Assembly (NCBI GenBank): GCA_902774245.1
Contig: CACYHQ010000008.1
Coordinates: 62,001-126,000 of the forward strand
From: an uncultured bacterium
GTDB taxonomy: Bacteria > Verrucomicrobiota > Lentisphaeria > Victivallales > UBA1829
Length of the DNA stretch: 64,000 nt
Direction: 5' to 3'
Positions 58,940 to 64,000 of the stretch are shown here, in pieces (positions within the stretch are counted from its first letter, which is position 1; every line of letters begins with the position of its first letter). The translations under genes and the position numbers were made by a program. Below the pieces are notes generated by a model. It searched no databases and was not told where the DNA came from. It saw only the letters and a program-made list of their open reading frames with translations.

Positions 58940-59445
58940 CCGATCACCTTCACAAGCTCGTCCACGGGCTTCACGTTGCGCGGACGGCAGGCGTTTTCCT
59001 TGCCGAATCCGAGCGGAGAGATTGCGACGGAGCGCCACGGGGCTGCGATCCCGGCCGCGGCGTCCACTTCTGCGCGGTTGTAGCAGCAGATCCAGCATGT
59101 GCCGAGACCTTCCGCCGTCGCCGCGAGCACAAAATGCTCCATCACGATCGATGCGTCGACATCGATGATCGACCCGCCGTCGGGGCGAACCCATGCGGCG
59201 TCGGCGTTCCCGGCGAGCACGGCCACGACGGGCGCTTCCTTCAGCCACGGGAACATGACTTTTTCGCAGATCTTTGCGCGGATGGCGGGATCGCGGAACA
59301 GAAACAGCCGGAACGGCTGGCGGTTGCAGGCGGTCGGGGCGAGCTGGACGGCGCGCGAGATCTTCGCGATCGCTTCGTCCGGGACGTTTTTGTCAAGATA
59401 GCCGCGCACACTGCGCCGGGCTTCGATCACATCGTAAAAATCCAT
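58936..59445 (-). CDS. Nitroreductase family protein
   Basis: 169 aa, an FMN-dependent fold. The family start DVIEARRSVRGYLDKNVPDE gives the FMN-phosphate Arg pair, followed by LAPTACNRQPFRLFLFRD and the late LAATAEGLGTCWICCYN. It is shorter than NfsA/B types and resembles the small nitroreductases of anaerobes. Substrate unknown. Promoter and an AAGGAGG ribosome site lie upstream. Confidence 0.9.
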   Translation of the reverse strand: MDFYDVIEARRSVRGYLDKNVPDEAIAKISRAVQLAPTACNRQPFRLFLFRDPAIRAKICEKVMFPWLKEAPVVAVLAGNADAAWVRPDGGSIIDVDASIVMEHFVLAATAEGLGTCWICCYNRAEVDAAAGIAAPWRSVAISPLGFGKENACRPRNVKPVDELVKVIG

Positions 59446-59515
59446 GAAAACCTCCTTGCAAAATGTTTTCCAGAAAATAAGCTCAAAATGAAAGTGCGTA
59501 AAAACACTTTATCTT

Positions 59516-59543
59516 ACTATACAGGCGGTACAGTTTTTTTCAA
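59516..59543 (-). promoter_or_regulatory. Promoter of the nitroreductase gene run
   Basis: On the minus strand: TTGAAA (59538-59543), a 16-base spacer and TATAGT (59516-59521). A short hairpin (AAAGTG 59491-59496 with CACTTT 59505-59510) lies in the leader. Confidence 0.7.
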
Positions 59544-59559
59544 CCGGAAACCGCCTTTT

Positions 59560-60330
59560 TCAGAGAAGAAAATCCGGGAGCTCGCGCGCACACTGCCGCA
59601 GCAGTGCGTCGCGGTCGTGCCAGTCCGGGCACAGCTCGTCCATTTTCTGCCTGAAGCGCTCGGAATGGTTCATCTCAAACTTGTGGCAGAGTTCATGCAG
59701 GATCACGAAGTCAACGACCTCCGGCGGAAACAGCATCAGCAGGGTGTTCAGCGTGACTTTCCCCGTGGCGGAACAACTCCCCCAGCGGGATTTCTGAGGG
59801 TGAACCAGCACGCGGAACTCCGGGATCCCCAGCGCCGCCGCATGTGCGCGGATGCGGGCGGTCAGGACGGGCTCCGCGAGCTGCGTCAGTACGGACAGAA
59901 ACGCCTGCGCGAACGCTTTTCCGTCCGCGGGATCGCCCTGCATGGTGATCTGCCGGAACAGCGGGTCGTACCAGCACCGGACAGCTTCCGCGCCGGGCGT
60001 TTCCTCGACCGTGATCTGAATCGTTTCCCCGGTGAGCTGAAGGTTGATTTCAGCCGGGATCCGCCTCGGCACGTCCGGTCCGCGGGGCATCGCGCCGGGT
60101 TCGGGGGCCAGACGGCGAATGGTCGCGGCCAGCCACGCGGTCTTGCTCTCGGCGAACTTCCGCGCGGACGCCACGGAACGGCGTTTCGGGATCACCAGCT
60201 GCACCGAGAACGGATGCGGACAGACGCGCAGGAAGAAGCGTTTGGCCTTCAGCGAACGCCGGACCGCGCAGCACACGGGCGGCATGCCGTCCGGCAGTTC
60301 AAGCATGATGGATTCGGGATCTGGCTGCAT
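59560..60330 (-). CDS. YgjP-type (DUF45) zinc metallopeptidase
   Basis: 256 aa. The zinc motif is HELCH in VDFVILHELCHKFEMNHSERF, with the third-ligand His in KFEMNH and the end LCPDWHDRDALLRQC. The KSRWGSCSATGKVTLNT block is the family signature. It is cytoplasmic with unknown substrate. It may share a transcript with the nitroreductase unit only by read-through, because a promoter lies between. Confidence 0.88.
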   Translation of the reverse strand: MQPDPESIMLELPDGMPPVCCAVRRSLKAKRFFLRVCPHPFSVQLVIPKRRSVASARKFAESKTAWLAATIRRLAPEPGAMPRGPDVPRRIPAEINLQLTGETIQITVEETPGAEAVRCWYDPLFRQITMQGDPADGKAFAQAFLSVLTQLAEPVLTARIRAHAAALGIPEFRVLVHPQKSRWGSCSATGKVTLNTLLMLFPPEVVDFVILHELCHKFEMNHSERFRQKMDELCPDWHDRDALLRQCARELPDFLL

Positions 60331-60344
60331 GGTTTATTCTTGAA

Positions 60345-60386
60345 AAGTAAAAACTCCCGAACGTTTTTCAGCACATCCGGGAGTTT
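60345..60386 (-). terminator. Terminator of the murB-ddl gene
   Basis: On the minus strand AAACTCCCG (60378-60386 complement) pairs with CGGGAGTTT (60351-60359 complement), and the exit is TTTTACTTTTC. The loop is 18 bases. Confidence 0.7.
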
Positions 60387-60409
60387 GAAAGATCATAGAA
60401 CAAAGTGGT

Positions 60410-62323
60410 TTAGGCTTTCTTCCCGTGTCCGTAGGCGGCGTAGGCCAGCGCGGAGCAGACCTCGGCCGAAGTGCGGCCGAAAACGCCGATCGACTTCGGG
60501 AGCAGGCTGGACGCCGTGAAGCCCGGGAGGCTGTTGCCTTCGAGCATGAACACGGCCTTGTCGGAATCGCGCACGATGACATCGATGCGGATGAGCGTGG
60601 TGTTGCCGACCGCCTGCGCGAACTTCAGCGCGGCGGCGCCGATTTCCTTCTGGACGGCCTGGTCGATGGTGACCGGCGGGCAGAAATACTTGGTCTCGCC
60701 CTGCGCGTGGGTATACTTGGCGTCGTAGTCGTAGAGTGTGCCCGGATGCTGGATCTCGATGACGGGGTAGACTTCGCCGAGGACGACGCCGACCGTGGCT
60801 TCGGTCCCGGCGATGAACTCCTCGACGAGTACGCGTTTGTCGTATTTGAGCGCGGTCGAGATCGCGAACTTCCATTCGGAGGCGTCGCGCACGAGCGAGA
60901 GCCCGAACGTGGAGCCTTCGGAATTCGGCTTCACGATCAGCGGCAGCCGCATCCCGGCGGGGATGTCCGCCTCAGGGTCCTCGATCAGCGCGTAAGCGGC
61001 GTTGCGGATGCCCGCCTGATCCATCACGCGTTTGGACTCGAACTTGTCCATCACGATTCGGCAGGATTCGGCGGAACCGCCGACGAACGGGATCCCGGCC
61101 TGTTCCATCATCGCCTGGATCGTGCCGTCCTCGCCGAATCCGCCGTGCAGCACGGGGTAGACAACGTCCGCGGCACGCATCCGGTCGGTGATCTCCGGCT
61201 TCGTGATGTCGTACGAATCGACGTTGTGACCCGCGTCGCGGAGCGCGTTGACGACGTTCGCCGCGGATTGAAGCGAGATTTCGCGTTCGGAGCTGTCCCC
61301 GCCCATGAGGACGAGGATGTCCAGGGGTTTCTGCTGACACATGGCCGCCGCCTGTTCTTTCATGTTGATCGATTTGACCTCGGGTTGAAGGATGATGTTG
61401 GAATGCCGGAAAACCGCGCCGCGCATGGCGCGGATGAGTTCGTAGCAGTCGTGGCCGGAATGCGCCAGAAGCTCGGGAGACGGCGAGGCGTCGCGCACGA
61501 TCCAGTTTGCATGGATGGGGGACACCACAAATGCGCCGCAGCGCTTGCCCTTCATCCCGGCGGATTCGAGCAGACGGCCCGCGTAGAGTTCGGGCGCCGG
61601 GTTGCGGAAGATCGAACCGGCGCTGCGTCCTTGCGGGGATTTGCGGCGGCGTTCGTGCTCCGCGTCCATGGCGGCTTTTTCCTCCGCCGGATCGACCGGA
61701 CGAAACCGGAAGCGGGCGGACATGACCATGATGTTCTCGGGGATGCCGGAGTCGCGGTAGCGCCAGAGATAGGCATTCTTCGGGACGACGGAAACGGACG
61801 CGGTCTCAAGGTCGAGCAACGTCATGTCCAGCAGGAAATCGGAAATGGTCTGGCCGTTCGCGCCGGCGTTCATGTGCAGGGCGCCGCCGATGGAGCCGGG
61901 GATACCGCACAGGCCGGCCGCGCCGCCGAAACCGTGCTTGAGGGCTTCATTCAGAACCGTCGCGAGCTTCGCGCCGGCGCCCGCCGTGCAGAGGCCGTCG
62001 TCCGAGCAGGTGACTTCCGCCAGGACGCCGGACGGTTTGAGGTAGACGGTGCCGTCGGTCGGTTCATCGGAACCGACCAGGTTCGTGCCCGCGCCGAGCG
62101 GACGCGCGATCCATCCGGCGCTGAGGATATAGCGCAGGAATTCGAGCGTGACGCCGGGATCGGCGACGCGGGCGTACAGGAATGTGCTGGAGCCCGCGCC
62201 GAGGGAAGTGTGGTCCGCCCAAACGGCGTCCGGGACAAGCTCGATGCCCGGAAACTCCTTGGCGGCTCCGGCGATCAGTTCACTTTTTGTAAACTTTCTT
62301 GGGATCAAAGACGCGTTCTCCAA
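60410..62323 (-). CDS. Fused MurB (UDP-MurNAc reductase) and D-Ala-D-Ala ligase
   Basis: 637 aa. Residues about 35-320 are MurB: FAD site [13 protein letters not shown] and [20 protein letters not shown], catalytic Ser in [10 protein letters not shown], and the late [22 protein letters not shown]. Residues about 338-637 are Ddl: [39 protein letters not shown], the ATP-grasp [17 protein letters not shown] and [18 protein letters not shown]. It joins two steps of peptidoglycan precursor synthesis in one chain. The start is probably TTG at 62323 or 62308, within the end of hisI (44- or 29-base overlap). An internal ATG before Ddl exists. Confidence 0.87.
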   Translation of the reverse strand: MENASLIPRKFTKSELIAGAAKEFPGIELVPDAVWADHTSLGAGSSTFLYARVADPGVTLEFLRYILSAGWIARPLGAGTNLVGSDEPTDGTVYLKPSGVLAEVTCSDDGLCTAGAGAKLATVLNEALKHGFGGAAGLCGIPGSIGGALHMNAGANGQTISDFLLDMTLLDLETASVSVVPKNAYLWRYRDSGIPENIMVMSARFRFRPVDPAEEKAAMDAEHERRRKSPQGRSAGSIFRNPAPELYAGRLLESAGMKGKRCGAFVVSPIHANWIVRDASPSPELLAHSGHDCYELIRAMRGAVFRHSNIILQPEVKSINMKEQAAAMCQQKPLDILVLMGGDSSEREISLQSAANVVNALRDAGHNVDSYDITKPEITDRMRAADVVYPVLHGGFGEDGTIQAMMEQAGIPFVGGSAESCRIVMDKFESKRVMDQAGIRNAAYALIEDPEADIPAGMRLPLIVKPNSEGSTFGLSLVRDASEWKFAISTALKYDKRVLVEEFIAGTEATVGVVLGEVYPVIEIQHPGTLYDYDAKYTHAQGETKYFCPPVTIDQAVQKEIGAAALKFAQAVGNTTLIRIDVIVRDSDKAVFMLEGNSLPGFTASSLLPKSIGVFGRTSAEVCSALAYAAYGHGKKA

Positions 62324-62663
62324 CGACTTCCAGATTGTCGCCGACGACCTTGCGGAAGAAGCAGGTGTGGTAGCCTTCGTGGCAGGCGGCGCCGCCGACC
62401 TGCTCGACCTTGAAGATCACGGTGTCGGCGTCGCAGTCCACCAGGATCTCCTTCACGATCTGCACGTTGCCGGACTCTTCACCCTTGTGCCAGAGTTTGG
62501 AGCGGGAACGGGACCAGTAGACGCCGTGTCCGGTTTTGAGGGTCTCCTTCCAGGATTCCTCATTGATGTAGGCGAGCATAAGGACCTCGCCGGTCTTCCA
62601 GTCCTGGGCGATGGCGGGGATGAGGCCGCCGCTTTTCTTGAAATCAAGTTCGATCATGTTCAA
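62280..62663 (-). CDS. hisI: Phosphoribosyl-AMP cyclohydrolase
   Basis: 127 aa. The third step of histidine synthesis. Motifs: [42 protein letters not shown], and zinc-binding Asp/Cys in [16 protein letters not shown] and [15 protein letters not shown]. There is no HisE domain. It lies far from hisH-hisA at 16.5 kb, so his genes are scattered. ATG at 62663, with a second possible ATG two codons on. Confidence 0.95.
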   Translation of the reverse strand: MNMIELDFKKSGGLIPAIAQDWKTGEVLMLAYINEESWKETLKTGHGVYWSRSRSKLWHKGEESGNVQIVKEILVDCDADTVIFKVEQVGGAACHEGYHTCFFRKVVGDNLEVVGERVFDPKKVYKK

Positions 62664-62689
62664 TCAGTCCAAATCGGTGCGTGACAGGG

Positions 62690-63388
62690 TCATTCTTTTT
62701 CCGCGGGAACAGCCTTCGGAACGGATTCTGCGTCCTTGTCAGGAATGCCGATGACCTTGACATCCTTCTTGTCGCCGGCAACATTCTGCTCAGGAAGCTC
62801 GGGGATAATCTCTTCGATCTTTTCCTTCTCGGCTTGGGCGGCCTCGGCTTCCGTGGCGGCTTCGGCTTCCGCGGCGGCTTCGTTTTCGATGGTTTTCTCG
62901 TCGGCGAGTTCCGCATCGTCGGAGACGGACGGAATCTCGGAGGCCATGCACAGCTCAAACGCGTAGTTGCGGCACTCCTCGGTCGGAGCGTGGCCGACGA
63001 AGCGCACGGGATTGCCAGGTGTGGTCGAACGCGGACGGAAGGCTTCCGGTTCGGAGACCTGGTTGCCGTCGGCATCGTACCAGGTGAAGCGGTAGGCGAA
63101 TTCATAGTCGATGTCGCCGAAGAACGCCCACTTCAGAGCGGAGAGTTCGCAGGTCTTGCCGAGAACACGCACGGCCAGATAGCCGTTTTCGTTGATCTCG
63201 CTCTCGACGTCGCGGAACGTAAAGATCTTCGCGGCGTCGGCGGAAATGTAGATGTTGCCGGGCTGGATGGACGCGGTTACATCCTCTGCCATCACGTGGA
63301 CGCGTTCATCGGTCGGGGCAGGGGTGGAAGCGCAGGCCGAAACGACCAGAGCGCATGCGGCAGCCATCAGAATGGAGAACAGTTTCAT
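62690..63388 (-). CDS. YcfL/DUF1425-type lipoprotein with acidic tail
   Basis: 232 aa. The lipobox is LVVSACAS (Cys19). The middle resembles DUF1425 proteins (YAFFG-like KWAFFGDIDYEFAYRFTWYD, DADGNQV, then PGNPVRFVGHAPTEECRNYAF). The last 80 residues are Glu/Ala-rich (ENEAAAEAEAATEAEAAQAE) and probably disordered. In other bacteria such proteins are linked with LpoB and cell-wall synthesis; here murB-ddl is close by. It has its own promoter. Confidence 0.75.
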   Translation of the reverse strand: MKLFSILMAAACALVVSACASTPAPTDERVHVMAEDVTASIQPGNIYISADAAKIFTFRDVESEINENGYLAVRVLGKTCELSALKWAFFGDIDYEFAYRFTWYDADGNQVSEPEAFRPRSTTPGNPVRFVGHAPTEECRNYAFELCMASEIPSVSDDAELADEKTIENEAAAEAEAATEAEAAQAEKEKIEEIIPELPEQNVAGDKKDVKVIGIPDKDAESVPKAVPAEKE

Positions 63389-63445
63389 TGTTGTTTCCTT
63401 TCGGTTTTATTCAAAAACAATTGTTTGATTTGTATTCCGGTGAGT

Positions 63446-63474
63446 AATTTACACCGCGGAAACGGTGTTTTCAA
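63446..63474 (-). promoter_or_regulatory. Promoter of the YcfL-type lipoprotein gene
   Basis: On the minus strand: TTGAAA (63469-63474), a 17-base spacer and TAAATT (63446-63451). The -35 overlaps the stop codon of the citrate synthase gene. A short stem (ACACCG/CGGTGT) lies in the spacer. Confidence 0.65.
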
Positions 63475-64000
63475 GCCTTGATGTCACATTTTTTGCCGAC
63501 ATATACCTGACGCGGACGGACGATACGGGTGCTGTTGCCGATCATCTCGCGCCAGTGGGCGATCCAGCCGGGCAGACGCGCCAGCGCGAACATCACGGTG
63601 AACATCTTCTCCGGGATGCCGAGCGCACGGTAGAGGATGCCGGAGTAGAAGTCGACGTTCGGGTAGAGGTTGCGGGAGACGAAAGGTAGAGGTTGCGGGA
63701 GACGAAATAGTCGTCGCTGAGGGCGGCCTTTTCGACCTCGAACGCCACCTGGAGCAGCGGATCGGTCACGCGGCGTTTCGAGAAATACTTCTCGCATTCG
63801 GCCTTGATGATCTTGGCGCGCGGATCGAACGTCTTGTATACGCGGTGGCCGAAGCCCATGAGGCGTTCCGGATTGTTGCGGTCCTTCACGCGGTCAAAGA
63901 ACTGCTTCACATTGCCGTCGTGCTCGATGCGGCGGAACATCTCGATGACTTCCTGGTTGGCGCCGCCATGGAGCGGACCGGACAGCGCGGACACGCCGGC
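63471..64000 (-). pseudogene. gltA: Citrate synthase, 3' part, frameshifted by a 23-bp tandem duplication
   Basis: The gene enters from the right edge. It reads SALSGPLHGGANQEVIEMFR and [15 protein letters not shown] (substrate and catalytic His regions), then [13 protein letters not shown]. There a 23-base segment is repeated and throws the frame; the proper end ([20 protein letters not shown] to [15 protein letters not shown]) lies in another frame. Removing one copy restores a normal citrate synthase. It is either a true disrupted gene or an assembly or sequencing error. It would condense oxaloacetate and acetyl-CoA. Confidence 0.85.
63662..63707. repeat. 23-bp perfect tandem duplication in gltA
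   Basis: The copies 63662-63684 and 63685-63707 are identical and begin GGTAGAGGTTGCGGGAGACG. A length of 23 is not a multiple of three, so the reading frame of gltA shifts at this point. Confidence 0.9.

Overview
The window reads as a gene-dense, GC-rich chromosome segment of a strictly anaerobic, fermentative, Gram-negative-type bacterium, most likely in the PVC superphylum and perhaps Lentisphaerota (Victivallales-like). This is inference, not a database result. It rests on an electron-bifurcating [FeFe]-hydrogenase, outer-membrane and lipoprotein genes (lnt, several lipobox proteins), GH35, GH43 and DUF187-type glycosidases with discoidin or CBM modules, a pseudopilin-like H-X9-DG-type domain, and a MurB-Ddl fusion reminiscent of PVC cell-wall fusions. 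Coding is dense, and the GC-rich codon pattern creates very long antisense open frames that I left out.

Layout. 1-3.7 kb: end of a probable hydC, then hydB and hydA, closed by a bidirectional terminator. 3.8-7.4 kb (minus): a small cassette of GT2, a DUF7010-like membrane protein, and a GT1 glycosyltransferase carrying an extra membrane/soluble C-terminal half, preceded by a GTCA-repeat intergenic region. 7.4-11.5 kb (minus): 5-FCL, RNase Y, an HD phosphohydrolase and a lone OppF-type ATPase. 12-16 kb: a Na/Pi cotransporter plus a PhoB/PhoR-like two-component pair behind a three-repeat Pho box, followed by a 500-bp repeat-rich intergenic region. 16.5-25.8 kb: hisH-hisA-aroB-dprA-comF-accD, the SRP RNA gene, rph, purM, an AI-2E-type permease and a zinc-ribbon protein. 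25.8-26.2 kb: a truncated IS4-type transposase and a gene relic.

26.3-30.5 kb (minus): two secreted GH43 proteins, each with its own promoter; the second has a Gly-rich insertion inside its discoidin domain. 30.9-36.8 kb: a DeoR regulator followed by E2, E3 and a fused E1 alpha-beta of a 2-oxoacid dehydrogenase. The E2 lacks the catalytic His. 37-43.3 kb: serA, folK, a poly-His membrane protein with a pseudopilin-like domain, another membrane protein and a GH35 beta-galactosidase. 43.3-49.3 kb: a solitary DNA methyltransferase, then on minus a metallophosphoesterase, a secreted thioredoxin-like/TPR protein, PcnB/Cca and NadB. 49.4-52 kb: lnt and an orphan hypothetical. 52-60.3 kb (minus): HAD hydrolase, HolA, M42 peptidase, MORN-type lipoprotein, DUF187 glycosidase, TsaB, a hypothetical, a nitroreductase and a YgjP-type metallopeptidase. 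60.4-64 kb (minus): MurB-Ddl fusion, hisI, a YcfL/DUF1425-type lipoprotein, and the 3' part of citrate synthase carrying a frameshifting 23-bp duplication.

Together these genes describe hydrogen-evolving fermentation, phosphate scavenging, plant or mucin glycan degradation, amino acid (His, Ser, aromatic) and NAD biosynthesis, and peptidoglycan and lipoprotein maturation. Promoters visible in many gaps share TTGAAA/TTGCAA-like -35 and TATATT/TACATT-like -10 boxes 16-17 bp apart. I see no rRNA, complete tRNA, CRISPR array or intact mobile element. The features most worth a second look are the domain-level oddities (interrupted discoidin, His-less E2, GT1 with membrane tail, poly-His pseudopilin-like protein, MurB-Ddl), the Pho box, the SRP RNA with a re-paired tetraloop stem, and the nested A-B-B-A repeats at 16.0-16.4 kb.
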